NCBI RefSeq assembly: GCF_000505665.1
Contig: NC_023033.1
Span: 1,471,813 to 1,535,812, forward strand
Length of the DNA stretch: 64,000 nucleotides
Reading direction: 5' to 3'
DNA from: Thermosynechococcus sp. NK55a
GTDB lineage: Bacteria > Cyanobacteriota > Cyanobacteriia > Thermosynechococcales > Thermosynechococcaceae
This document shows positions 37,883 through 46,207 of the stretch, in pieces (within the stretch, counting starts at the first letter, position 1; each line of letters opens with the position of its first letter). The translations under genes and the position numbers were made by a program. The notes under the pieces are model-generated. The model was not told the DNA's origin. It did not search any database and was given only the letters and a program-made list of their open reading frames with translations.

Positions 37883-38974
37883 ATGCGTATCGGTGTCCCC
37901 AAGGAAATCAAGGATCAAGAATTCCGCGTCGGTCTGACGCCAGCGGGAGTGCAAAGTCTGCGGGAGCGCGGCCATGAAGTTCTCATTGAAAGTGGCGCGG
38001 GGGTGGGTTCAGGCTTTCTCGATGAGGCCTATATTGCCGCAGGTGCCCAAATCGTGGCTACGGCTCAAGCAGCTTGGGAGGCCGAACTGGTGGTCAAAGT
38101 CAAGGAACCCTTGCCCTCGGAGTATCGCTATTTGCGTTCTGGCCAACTACTCTTTACCTACTTGCACCTTGCCGCCAGTCGTGAACTAACGGTGGCGCTT
38201 CTGCAATCGGGGACAACAGCGATCGCCTACGAAAGCGTTGAAGAAACGCACCAGCACCAACGCAGCTTCCCGCTGCTAACCCCCATGAGCATGATTGCCG
38301 GTCGCTTGGCGGTGCAGTTTGGGGCCCGATTCCTAGAGCGTACCGAAGGGGGACGGGGAGTACTCCTGAGCGGCATTCCGGGGGTGCGGCCGGGGCGAGT
38401 GGTCATTCTGGGGGGCGGTGTCGTCGGCACAGAAGCCGCACGGATGGCCGTGGGATTGGGGGCACAGGTGAGCATTCTCGATATCAATGTCGAGCGCCTC
38501 AAGTACCTAGAAACCCTCTTTGGCGCACGGGTAGAGTACCTCTACAGCAGTTCTCATGTGATTGCTGAGCGATTGCCCGCAGCGGACTTAGTGATTGGTG
38601 CTGTTCTGGTGCCGGGTCAGCGTCCTCCCTGTTTGGTGCCCAAGTCCCTTGTGCAAAGGATGCAGCCCGGAGCAGTCATTATTGATGTGGCGGTGGATCA
38701 GGGGGGCTGTGTGGAAACACTGCGACCCACGACCCATTCCAACCCTACCTATACCGCCTTTGGTGTGGTTCACTATGGCGTGCCCAATATGCCGGGAGCG
38801 GTGCCTTGGACAGCAACCCAAGCCCTGACGAATAGCACCCTGCCCTATATCCTTTGCCTCGCCGATCATGGCGATCGCGCCCTCGAGCTCTCCCCTGCTC
38901 TTGCCAAGGGTTTAGTGGTCAAGCAGCACCATTTAGTCCATCCCGATGTGCAGGTTGTCTTTCCTGATCTGTAG
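37883..38974 (+). CDS. ald: Alanine dehydrogenase
   Basis: 363 residues starting 'MRIGVPKEIKDQEFRVGLTP', the family signature with the substrate-binding Arg, and the NAD-binding 'RVVILGGGVVGTEAARMAVG'. 'GAVLVPGQRPPCLV' and 'PNMPGAVPWTATQAL' are further conserved blocks. It interconverts pyruvate and L-alanine, tying carbon and nitrogen metabolism. It overlaps no neighbour but starts 7 bp after the pheA stop, so the two form one unit. A long gene-free tract follows. Confidence 0.95.
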   Translation: MRIGVPKEIKDQEFRVGLTPAGVQSLRERGHEVLIESGAGVGSGFLDEAYIAAGAQIVATAQAAWEAELVVKVKEPLPSEYRYLRSGQLLFTYLHLAASRELTVALLQSGTTAIAYESVEETHQHQRSFPLLTPMSMIAGRLAVQFGARFLERTEGGRGVLLSGIPGVRPGRVVILGGGVVGTEAARMAVGLGAQVSILDINVERLKYLETLFGARVEYLYSSSHVIAERLPAADLVIGAVLVPGQRPPCLVPKSLVQRMQPGAVIIDVAVDQGGCVETLRPTTHSNPTYTAFGVVHYGVPNMPGAVPWTATQALTNSTLPYILCLADHGDRALELSPALAKGLVVKQHHLVHPDVQVVFPDL

Positions 38975-39840
38975 GGGGTGGATCAAGCACCTCTGGATTC
39001 AAATATTCTCCTAGCTCAGGAATTTTGCCCAATCCAGACACCATCAGCCTTAAGGCTAGCAGATTTGTGAGGTGCTTGAATTTCCCTGAAACCCAGTTCT
39101 ACAGAGGAATTGAGCCCCTAGGAAGTCACGGCTCTAAAATTTTACAGAAACAAAATAATAATCTGGACTAGGTGCTTGCAAATGGGTTGTGCTACAGTTG
39201 TCCTACCTAGCTACCTAGAGAGGACTTTCTAGGGGGGCTCTGGCTGGACTGCCCTTATAGGTCCCGCTTTCATTTGGCTTGACGTCAGCTTTAGATCATT
39301 AGATCAAATGTCTGGTCAGATCAAATGTCTGGTCGAAGGTTGAATTGATAGAAAACACCATCAGACTGGAAGAACGATGTCTCTTTTGCCCTTGAAACGT
39401 CAGATGAGTGTCAATCCCCTCAAATAAGGTGCTGTCCTGAGTTTTTTAGCGTTCGAAAAAGTGGAGATGTCCACCCTAATCCCTGAATGATTCAAGCGAT
39501 CAAATAAGGCTCTCATGCTGCTTAACCCTTGGTCGAGCATCTAGGTCAACCAGATTTTGAAGAACAGTTGAGAATTTAGGACGGGGTAGTCACCAGCGCT
39601 GAGCTGTTTGAGAATAGACTTGACAAGAGTTGCAAAGGATACCATCGTAAATTCACTGTTTTATCTTCGTCTTCGACACACGAGACCTGTATTGCCCTGG
39701 ATGGATTGTTTATGACTGCCAATAATTGCCAATAATTAAAGTTAAAGCAACAGGGCGCTGCTATCGGTGCTGATGCCAGTATTCAATGCCGAAGTCTATG
39801 GGGGCAGCGATCGAGTGTGCTGGGAGCGCCTCCAGCCGAA
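38975..39840. other. 866-bp gene-free tract with repeats
   Basis: No ORF here has coding character. It holds an 11-bp inverted repeat (TCAAGCACCTC at 38983-38993 and GAGGTGCTTGA at 39069-39079), a further AGGTGCTTG near 39170, and a perfect 17-bp tandem repeat at 39301-39334. AT content is higher than in the coding neighbours. It could be decayed sequence or a non-coding RNA locus. Confidence 0.55.
39301..39334. repeat. Perfect 17-bp tandem duplication
   Basis: AGATCAAATGTCTGGTC occurs twice head to tail (39301-39317 and 39318-39334) inside the gene-free tract; a partial copy TTAGATCA lies just before. Confidence 0.9.
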
Positions 39841-40704
39841 TCAATGGAAAGCCAAAATTGGCAAGAGGAGCGTTACAAAATAAAAGACCAAGGGTGCTGT
39901 GAATACGTAGCTATCGGCGCGGTCCAAAATGCCGCCATGTCCCGGAATCAACTGCCCAGAATCTTTGACGCCGGCATCCCGTTTCATCATTGATTCGGTT
40001 AAATCGCCCAATAGGCTGGCAATCCCAATCATCAGACCAAACAGGGCTCCCGCAAGCCAAGGGAGGGGCCAGGCGAGGGAGTACGCTCCCCAAAGGGCGA
40101 CGCCTACGCTCCCCAAGACACCAAACATAGCTCCTTCCACGGTTTTCTTGGGACTGATGTGAGAGAGGCGGGTGCGGCCAAAGAGCTTACCAACCGCATA
40201 GGCACCAATATCTGCCGCCCAAATACAGGCAAAGGCCAACAGCGTCACTTGTAATCCCAAGGGAAAGGCTGTCAGTTGCAACCGTTCTGGCCAGAAGCCC
40301 CCTAAGGGCAGGGTTGACTGCTGTTCTAGCCCCCGCAGGCGCACCCAATAGCTGGGCAAATAGCCGCCATAAAACAACCCCATGATTGAGGTGGAAATAT
40401 CGGCGATCGAGGCCAGCTTGGGTTGAAACAATAGGTAAAAACAAATGAAGGTGCCCGCCACCGGAAAGACGGCGTCCGCAAGATCAGGCCGCAGTAGGGA
40501 AGTCATCAGAAGCACCTGACTGACGACTAGCGTCGTTTTAGCGGCCGGTGCACTCCCCTTCGCACGGGCTAGTTCAAAATATTCCAGCTGCCCCAGATAA
40601 ATTAGCGCCCCAATCCCCAGACAAAAATACCAACCACCTAGGAAGGTCATCAGCAGCGTAAGGACGATCGCGACAAGTCCACTGGCAATGCGGATCCAGA
40701 GCAT
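39841..40704 (-). CDS. cdsA: Phosphatidate cytidylyltransferase
   Basis: 287 residues with about eight membrane helices. The CDP-alcohol signature is near the C-terminus: 'MMKRDAGVKDSGQLIPG' with conserved Lys-Arg and Asp, and 'DRADSYVFTAPLVFY'. CdsA makes CDP-diacylglycerol, precursor of phosphatidylglycerol, the phospholipid required by photosystems. Length is typical. It is isolated from neighbours and transcribed away from the ECF sigma gene. Confidence 0.94.
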   Translation of the reverse strand: MLWIRIASGLVAIVLTLLMTFLGGWYFCLGIGALIYLGQLEYFELARAKGSAPAAKTTLVVSQVLLMTSLLRPDLADAVFPVAGTFICFYLLFQPKLASIADISTSIMGLFYGGYLPSYWVRLRGLEQQSTLPLGGFWPERLQLTAFPLGLQVTLLAFACIWAADIGAYAVGKLFGRTRLSHISPKKTVEGAMFGVLGSVGVALWGAYSLAWPLPWLAGALFGLMIGIASLLGDLTESMMKRDAGVKDSGQLIPGHGGILDRADSYVFTAPLVFYFVTLLLPILAFH

Positions 40705-40780
40705 AGTGGTGAGGGGCGGTAATTAGGAAAAGGGGTTACATTGAGCCGCGCGTTGAGTGCTTGTGTAGCGCGTCCAAAGA

Positions 40781-40788
40781 GCGATCGC
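40781..40788. repeat. HIP1 palindrome GCGATCGC, example copy
   Basis: One of many GCGATCGC octamers in the window; others I checked are at 12309-12316, 14006-14013, 15000-15007 and 16072-16079. They lie both within and between genes. HIP1 is the over-represented cyanobacterial motif. Confidence 0.95.
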
Positions 40789-40898
40789 CGCTACAATAAA
40801 GATTTTAATCTAGATTCACCAACGTTAAGGAAACATTAACAGACGCGCAGCCAAAATAGAACCCATGAAAATGTCCTTGGCAAGCTATAACGGATCAA

Positions 40899-40923
40899 GG
40901 AACATCCTAGGGGCAAGGGCGTC
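40899..40923 (+). promoter_or_regulatory. Candidate ECF-type promoter upstream of the sigma-factor gene
   Basis: GGAAC (40899-40903) and CGTC (40920-40923) are separated by 16 bp, the classic ECF-sigma -35/-10 arrangement. It would start transcription near 40930 and give a short leader to the ATG at 40958, so the gene may activate its own promoter. No experiment supports it here. Confidence 0.45.
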
Positions 40924-40957
40924 ATGAAAAGCGATGGGTCTGAGGTCGATTGTATTC

Positions 40958-41623
40958 ATGACATCCAGTCTTCCCCTTGCTTGGACACGTGGTGAGGAGA
41001 CCAGTGCTCGGGTGACGGTGCCACTGACAAAACTTACAGCCCAAGAGTTGGTTGTGCGCTGTCAAGCCGGCAGAACCCCAGATCGCGCTGCCTTTACTGA
41101 ATTGTTGCGGCGATACCAATCCCATGTGGAGCGAATTATCTATCACCTTGCACCCGACTGGGACGATCGCGCCGACCTGGTGCAAGAAGTCTGGATTCGA
41201 GTCTATCGCAACATTCACAAATTGCAAGACACTAGTAAATTTCGGGGTTGGCTCAGTCGCATTGCCACCAACTTGTTTTACGATGAGTTGCGCAAACGCA
41301 AACGCCATCAACCGCCCCTTTCGCTGGATGCGCCCCTGAAAACCCAAGAGGGTGAAATGAGCTGGGAACTTGCCGCCAGTGATGCCAGTCCCGATGAGCG
41401 GTTGCGCACGGATGAATTCTATGATCAATTACGGCGAGCGATCGCCAACCTACCGGAAGCCTTTCGGACAACGATTGTCCTCCGGGAAATTGAAGGCCTC
41501 TCCTACGAAGAAATTGCCCAAATCACCGGGGTTTCCCTCGGAACCGTGAAATCGCGAATTGCCCGGGCCCGACAGCGACTCCAACTCGAACTCCAAGCTC
41601 ACCTGGATCTCCCTTCAACCTAA
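40958..41623 (+). CDS. sigG: ECF (group 3) RNA polymerase sigma factor, SigG-like
   Basis: 221 residues from ATG 40958, chosen because an ECF-type promoter overlaps the region upstream; an ATG at 40934 in the same frame adds eight residues. Region 2 ('AFTELLRRYQSHVERIIY', 'DRADLVQEVWIRVYRNIH', 'FRGWLSRIATNLFYDELRKR') and region 4 ('VLREIEGLSYEEIAQ', 'GVSLGTVKSRIARARQRL') are complete. The next gene encodes a membrane protein placed like an anti-sigma factor. The size, content and linkage fit cyanobacterial SigG. The stress that activates it is not evident. Confidence 0.85.
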   Translation: MTSSLPLAWTRGEETSARVTVPLTKLTAQELVVRCQAGRTPDRAAFTELLRRYQSHVERIIYHLAPDWDDRADLVQEVWIRVYRNIHKLQDTSKFRGWLSRIATNLFYDELRKRKRHQPPLSLDAPLKTQEGEMSWELAASDASPDERLRTDEFYDQLRRAIANLPEAFRTTIVLREIEGLSYEEIAQITGVSLGTVKSRIARARQRLQLELQAHLDLPST

Positions 41624-41664
41624 GGCGAATCACCCCTACCCTTTTCCTGCAAGGACAGACCTCT

Positions 41665-42195
41665 ATGATGGACGAACTTGATCACTGCAAACGCGATACC
41701 TTTGAACTCCTGAGCGCCTACCTTGATGGTGAAGTGACCGCTGCAGAACGGCAACAGGTGGAAGCATGGCTGGCTACTGATTCGGAAGCCCAACACCTCT
41801 ATCGGCGACTCCTGAACCTCAAGCAGCAGATGCAGGAATTGCCAGTGCCCTTAACCCCCTGCCCGGCGGATCATTTAGCAGCCCAAGTCATTGCTAAGGC
41901 CAATCACCGCCGTCGCATTTGGGTCCTGGGGAGTGCCGGGGTAACACTAGCGGCATCCTTCGTGGCAATGCTGAGCGGCCTAATGCCCAATCCCTTTTCC
42001 AGTCTGCCGGTGGCTATCACAAGTCCTGCCCGCATTGAGCCAGAGGTATCTCCTCTACCTGTTGAGCCAACGGCAACCGGTTTGATGCTCAGCCTTGACC
42101 GTCCTCCCGTGGCCATCCCTGTGAGTGAAACCGCGCCTGCTGCCTTAGGGGAACCCAGCTCAGAACCAACGCCGAAAACTACTGTCCAGGAATAA
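41665..42195 (+). CDS. Probable membrane anti-sigma factor partner of the ECF sigma factor
   Basis: 176 residues. An N-terminal anti-sigma-like helical domain ('LLSAYLDGEVTAAERQQVEAWL') is followed by a single membrane helix (about residues 92-112, 'IWVLGSAGVTLAASFVAMLSG') and a Pro/Ser/Thr-rich C-terminal tail, predicted outside the cytoplasm. The usual zinc HxxxCxxC motif of ZAS proteins is absent: the equivalent stretch reads 'AWLATDSEAQHLY'. It lies 41 bp after the sigma gene on the same strand. It overlaps the convergent gpsA by 17 bp. Confidence 0.75.
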   Translation: MMDELDHCKRDTFELLSAYLDGEVTAAERQQVEAWLATDSEAQHLYRRLLNLKQQMQELPVPLTPCPADHLAAQVIAKANHRRRIWVLGSAGVTLAASFVAMLSGLMPNPFSSLPVAITSPARIEPEVSPLPVEPTATGLMLSLDRPPVAIPVSETAPAALGEPSSEPTPKTTVQE

Positions 42196-43105
42196 CCTCA
42201 GGCTTGAAGGGACGCTCCAAAAGACAATTGAGGGCAGCCTGAGGCGTGAGAGAGCCACCTAGAACAGCATTCACCATTGCAGTGATCGGAATATCTAACT
42301 GATGCTGCTGAGCATAGGTGCAGAGCACCTGAGCAGTGTTCACCCCTTCAGCAGTGCCCTTGGTCAAGGCTAGGGCTTGGGAGAGGGACTTACCCTGGGC
42401 AAGATGCCACCCCACTTGATAATTGCGACTGAGGGCACTCGTACAGGTGGCAAGCAGATCCCCTAATCCTGAAAGGCCGTAGAAGGTTTCCACTTGTCCG
42501 CCCCAGTGGGTACCCACCCGCACCATTTCCACCAGTCCGCGGGTAATCAGGGCAGAGCGGGCATTGACGCCAAGACCGAGGCCATCATTGACGCCACAGG
42601 CGATCGCAATCACATTTTTGAAGATGCCCCCCATTTCAACACCCCGCCGGTCCTCATTGCTGTAGAGGCGAAACGTGGGACTGCCCAAGCAATCTTGAAC
42701 CTGCTTGGTTGCTGCTAGATTGCCCCCCACCACGGCTGCTGCCGGCAATCCCTGCTGGATTTCACTGGCTAGGTTGGGTCCCGAAAGCACCACAAGATCG
42801 TGATGTGGACAGTAAGTTTGCCAAATATCCGCCGCTGTGGCAAAGGTTTTTGATTCTAGGCCTTTTGTGGCACTCACAAGAATGATTCCCAAGGGGAGGT
42901 GAAGGCGGCTAACTTGGGCAGCCACTTCCCGTACCGCTTTGATAGGGAGAGCCGAAACCAGCAAATGAATGTCCTGGAAAAGAGCAGCCGAAAGCGCCCC
43001 CTGCGATCGCCCCCAGCAGGAAACTCTACACCCCCGTTGCTCAAATAGGTATGCCAGTGTTTGTCCCCAATGACCTAAGCCCAAAATCAATACCCTTGGG
43101 GACAT
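42179..43105 (-). CDS. gpsA: Glycerol-3-phosphate dehydrogenase [NAD(P)+]
   Basis: 308 residues. The N-terminal NAD-binding motif is 'VLILGLGHWGQTLAYLF', followed by 'VSATKGLE', 'LSGPNLASEIQQGLPAA' and 'FKNVIAIACGVNDGLGLG' with the catalytic Lys of the family. It makes sn-glycerol-3-P for phospholipid and glycolipid synthesis, fitting the cdsA gene nearby. Slightly shorter than typical GpsA (about 330). Confidence 0.92.
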   Translation of the reverse strand: MSPRVLILGLGHWGQTLAYLFEQRGCRVSCWGRSQGALSAALFQDIHLLVSALPIKAVREVAAQVSRLHLPLGIILVSATKGLESKTFATAADIWQTYCPHHDLVVLSGPNLASEIQQGLPAAAVVGGNLAATKQVQDCLGSPTFRLYSNEDRRGVEMGGIFKNVIAIACGVNDGLGLGVNARSALITRGLVEMVRVGTHWGGQVETFYGLSGLGDLLATCTSALSRNYQVGWHLAQGKSLSQALALTKGTAEGVNTAQVLCTYAQQHQLDIPITAMVNAVLGGSLTPQAALNCLLERPFKPEVIPGQ

Positions 43106-43117
43106 AGCATCCCCGTC

Positions 43118-43438
43118 CTAGGGCGTCAGCGTTAGATTTTGGAATTGTTGCTGCTGCCGTTTGCGAAAGGCCTCCGCTTCAGCATTGAGATTTTCCATTT
43201 GATCTGCCATCACTTCGTTGGGATCACGACCATCCATCAAACGCAGCCGATTCATCAATCCGGGCACAGAAAAGCTACCATTCTGGGGATTGAGAATGGT
43301 GCTTAGATCGTTGGCATTGCCGTTTTGCTGCCAGCCCTCCATTGGGTTATTCGTGTTTGCACTCTGGGCAAAGGCTATACTCCCAAGATTGAGAATTACT
43401 GCAGCAAGGGCAAGAGCGGGCAGATAGCGAGGTGTCAT
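43118..43438 (-). CDS. Small exported protein of unknown function
   Basis: 106 residues: a signal peptide ('LPALALAAVILNLGSIAFAQS') then a mature part of about 80 residues rich in Asn, Gln, Met and Glu ('NAEAEAFRKRQQQQFQNL'), likely helical near the C-terminus. I recognise no family. It lies 12 bp upstream of gpsA on the same strand and may share its transcript, though the functions look unrelated. Confidence 0.65.
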   Translation of the reverse strand: MTPRYLPALALAAVILNLGSIAFAQSANTNNPMEGWQQNGNANDLSTILNPQNGSFSVPGLMNRLRLMDGRDPNEVMADQMENLNAEAEAFRKRQQQQFQNLTLTP

Positions 43439-43537
43439 GGATCACTCCTCAAACATGCGCTAGGAATGCAGACGATAGGATGACTCCATCGGTGCCGAAG
43501 TAGAAGGGACTGTATAAGAATTATACCAAGTCTTTGC

Positions 43538-44392
43538 CTAGGGATTGCAGAAGTAGCATTGACTGGGATCGGCAGCGGTTTCCGGGACAGGTAGCGTGAG
43601 CTCGTATAAACAGCGTTGACAGCGGTAACGGCTAGCTTTGATTGCACTTGTGGGTGCCCCACACAGTTCACAGGGGAGCCCCGGCAGGTGCTCACGAGCC
43701 ACAAACCCCGGCGAACCACACTGGGGACAGCCCTGAGCCATTCCTTGAACAAGGTCAGCAGCAGCTTGAGCTATCACCTGCATGCGCGTGGGGTTCATGT
43801 GGGCACGCATATCGGTTTCAAGGTGAAGGGTGGAGCTATGGGTTTGCAGGGTGGCGATCGCCCTTTGCAACTGTTCCTCGCTTTGAATCCCTTTGAAAAT
43901 TGGCGTATTGGGCAGCGGCTCAGCCTGGGCCATCGCAATTAAACCATGGGATGGAAAGCCGACCCGGGCTCCAAAGGCCAAGGCCTCTTCAAGATTACTG
44001 ACGGTGGCATGGCTAAAGTTAGTGTCTAGGGAGAGGACCTCCCCCCGCAATACCAGATCATGGCGGCGATCTAAAAGAAGGATGAGTTCGCGATCGCTCG
44101 GGAGCATCGGAAATTGAGGATGGGGGCCAAAGCTCCCCTCACTGGCAATGACTAAGTCGGCATCCGTTTGCGCCAGCACCGCTTCTGCCTTAGCAAGCGC
44201 CGCCTCCGCTTGGGTGCCACAGCGGGGAATTTCACGGCTAAAGGTACCAAAGCGATCGCTATCAAAGTCACTGGCAACCACAACCGTCACCCCTAGGCGG
44301 GCAAGGGCAGGGGCAATCACCTGTTCTTTGCCGTGCTTCGTGGCCAGAAGGGCCGTTCGGCCTTGGAAATAGGACTCTGTTGACTTAAACAT
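43538..44392 (-). CDS. Uncharacterised protein with a C-terminal cysteine-rich (zinc-ribbon-like) domain, DUF6671-like
   Basis: 284 residues from ATG 44392 ('[23 protein letters not shown]'). The N-terminal ~210 residues look like an alpha/beta fold with conserved acidic motifs ('ASDFDSDRFGTFSRE', 'VIASEGSFGPHPQF', 'LETDMRAHMNPTRM'). The last ~70 residues have at least eight Cys in CxxC-type pairs ('CPQCGS', 'CELCGA', 'CQRCLYE', 'CYFCN'), probably two zinc sites. I associate this layout with DUF6671, but not firmly. The gene overlaps the LivG-type gene by 8 bp. Activity is unknown. Confidence 0.65.
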   Translation of the reverse strand: MFKSTESYFQGRTALLATKHGKEQVIAPALARLGVTVVVASDFDSDRFGTFSREIPRCGTQAEAALAKAEAVLAQTDADLVIASEGSFGPHPQFPMLPSDRELILLLDRRHDLVLRGEVLSLDTNFSHATVSNLEEALAFGARVGFPSHGLIAMAQAEPLPNTPIFKGIQSEEQLQRAIATLQTHSSTLHLETDMRAHMNPTRMQVIAQAAADLVQGMAQGCPQCGSPGFVAREHLPGLPCELCGAPTSAIKASRYRCQRCLYELTLPVPETAADPSQCYFCNP

Positions 44393-45155
44393 CACCGCCA
44401 AGATAGGCCTCAATCACCTTGGGATCATTTTTCACCCTCAGGGGATCTCCTAGGGCAATGAGTTGACCAAAGTCTAATACGGCCAAGCGATCGCACAAAC
44501 TCATCACCAAGGGCACATGGTGCTCAATGAGAATTACGGTCAGTTCAAAGGTCTCCTTGAGGCGGCGAATCAACTCACAGAGCTCTTGCTTTTCCTTGGG
44601 ATTCATGCCCGCAGCCGGTTCATCCAACAAGAGCAAGCGTGGTTGCAGTGCCAAGGCACGCGCCAGTTCAAGGCGGCGTTGTTCACCATAGGGTAAGTTG
44701 CCTGCTCGCTCGTGGCGCCGCTCGTAGAGATTGACCCAGTAGAGGAGTTCCTTGGCGCGATTCTCCAAGCGTTCCTGAGCATAGCGTACAGAGGGCGCCC
44801 CCCAAAGGTTGGCCCGAAAACTGGCAGGGGCATGGAGATGCTGTCCCAGGCGAACATTCTCCCAAACACTCATCTCCGGAAAGAGGCGAATATTTTGAAA
44901 CGTGCGGGCAATCCCCAAAGCAGCAATCTGGTGAGGCTTAAGCCGGTGCAAAGGCTGCTGCTGAAACAGGATTTCCCCTGAAGTAAGAGGAATTAACCCC
45001 GTCAGGAGGTTAAAAAGGGTGGTTTTACCGGCACCATTGGGGCCAATAATGCCGAAAATTTCACCCGTTTCAACGCTAAAGGATACCCGATCAACAGCCT
45101 TGAGGCCACCAAAGGAGCGGCACACATTCCTTAAGGTTAGGAGGGGCTGCACCAT
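44385..45155 (-). CDS. Branched-chain/neutral amino-acid ABC transporter ATP-binding protein (LivG type)
   Basis: 256 residues with Walker A '[12 protein letters not shown]', the LivG-like '[20 protein letters not shown]', signature '[15 protein letters not shown]' and Walker B '[12 protein letters not shown]', then the LivG C-terminus '[19 protein letters not shown]' region. Close to cyanobacterial NatA of the N-I neutral amino-acid system. No LivH/LivM/LivF or binding protein is adjacent. It starts the base after the beta-lactamase-fold gene's stop. Confidence 0.85.
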   Translation of the reverse strand: MVQPLLTLRNVCRSFGGLKAVDRVSFSVETGEIFGIIGPNGAGKTTLFNLLTGLIPLTSGEILFQQQPLHRLKPHQIAALGIARTFQNIRLFPEMSVWENVRLGQHLHAPASFRANLWGAPSVRYAQERLENRAKELLYWVNLYERRHERAGNLPYGEQRRLELARALALQPRLLLLDEPAAGMNPKEKQELCELIRRLKETFELTVILIEHHVPLVMSLCDRLAVLDFGQLIALGDPLRVKNDPKVIEAYLGGDV

Positions 45156-46202
45156 CTAAAGCTGAGCGGGAGAAAGTTTCTCAAAGGCTTGGTAAACCAT
45201 CCGCGAGACTTGGCGAATCAGTTCACTCCCTCGGGGATCATTGTAGGGGCGTTTCACCATCATTGCAGCTACATAGCGTTGGCCATTGGGCATATCTACC
45301 ATGCCCGCATCCCCAACCACAATACCAATATCTCCCGTTTTGTGGGCAATGGTGGCCCCTTTGCCAAGACCAGCGGGCAAGAGCGTATTAGTGACCGTGC
45401 GCCGCATAATGTCTAGCAGGCGATCGCGACTACGGGGCGAGAGAATTTCCCCCTGACCAACTTTGAGCATCAGCGTTGCCAAATCCCGGGGACTAGTGGT
45501 GTTGGTGCCCTTCATATCGGGCAGCAGATTGTGGATCACCGTATTTTCTAAGCCCCATTCCTGAAACTGTTGGTTCAGCGCGGCGGTGCCTTCAAGGCGA
45601 TCAATGATCATATTCGTTGCCGTGTTGTCGCTAATCGTAATCATTAACTCTGCCACCTCAAGGGCGGAGTACTGGGAGTTGGGCTTTTGGTATTGCAATG
45701 TACCGGCCTCAGGGGCGATGAGATCGGGGCGCATTGTGAGGCGTTCGTGGAGCCTGACTCGTCCCTCATCCACCGCCTTGAAAAAGGCAACAAGAATGGG
45801 AAACTTAATCGTAGAGGCAGCAGGAAAAACCTCATCACCGCCGACATTGAGGGAAGCACCGGAATCTAGATTAAAAAAGTACAGCCCCGCCGTCAGATTG
45901 GGTTGACGCGTAACCAGTTGTTGAATTTGCTGTTGCAGGCTGGTCAGTGGGCGTTCGGGGGGCAAGGTTGGACTTGGTGCCTCAGGAGCGATCGCCTGCA
46001 CTGCTGTGTTCTTTAAGGACAAATCCTGAGGGTGCACTACAGAGAGGAGTGTGCCCACCATCGCAGCAAGGGCCACCCCACTAACGCCACAGCGAAAAGT
46101 AATCAAGAACAAATTGGGACGGGGCGGCGGCGGGGGTGTGACTGGCCGAGGGAGTGAGGAAAGACCGGAGGACTGAACCATTGAACGAGACTGAGCAACC
46201 AT
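45156..46202 (-). CDS. Class A beta-lactamase-fold serine hydrolase, membrane-anchored, lacking the omega-loop Glu
   Basis: 348 residues from ATG 46202. A Pro-rich N-terminal stretch and a membrane anchor (about residues 31-54, '[20 protein letters not shown]') precede the catalytic domain. The three beta-lactamase/PBP motifs are present: Ser130-Thr-Ile-Lys133, Ser191-Asp-Asn193 and Lys288-Thr-Gly290. The omega loop (about 220-236, '[19 protein letters not shown]') is short and lacks the deacylating Glu166 of class A enzymes. That points to a peptidoglycan-related hydrolase rather than an efficient beta-lactamase. It follows trmJ and precedes the LivG-type gene with no gap. Confidence 0.82.
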   Translation of the reverse strand: MVAQSRSMVQSSGLSSLPRPVTPPPPPRPNLFLITFRCGVSGVALAAMVGTLLSVVHPQDLSLKNTAVQAIAPEAPSPTLPPERPLTSLQQQIQQLVTRQPNLTAGLYFFNLDSGASLNVGGDEVFPAASTIKFPILVAFFKAVDEGRVRLHERLTMRPDLIAPEAGTLQYQKPNSQYSALEVAELMITISDNTATNMIIDRLEGTAALNQQFQEWGLENTVIHNLLPDMKGTNTTSPRDLATLMLKVGQGEILSPRSRDRLLDIMRRTVTNTLLPAGLGKGATIAHKTGDIGIVVGDAGMVDMPNGQRYVAAMMVKRPYNDPRGSELIRQVSRMVYQAFEKLSPAQL

Positions 46203-46207
46203 GCCAT

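Noticed and set aside
39620-39648. Promoter-like TTGACA in the gene-free tract
   Set aside because: No acceptable -10 hexamer is found at 16-19 bp, and no gene lies downstream on that strand.
39778-39882. Short plus-strand open stretch containing 'EVYGGSDR'
   Set aside because: It overlaps the antisense end of cdsA and shows no coherent homology; likely chance.
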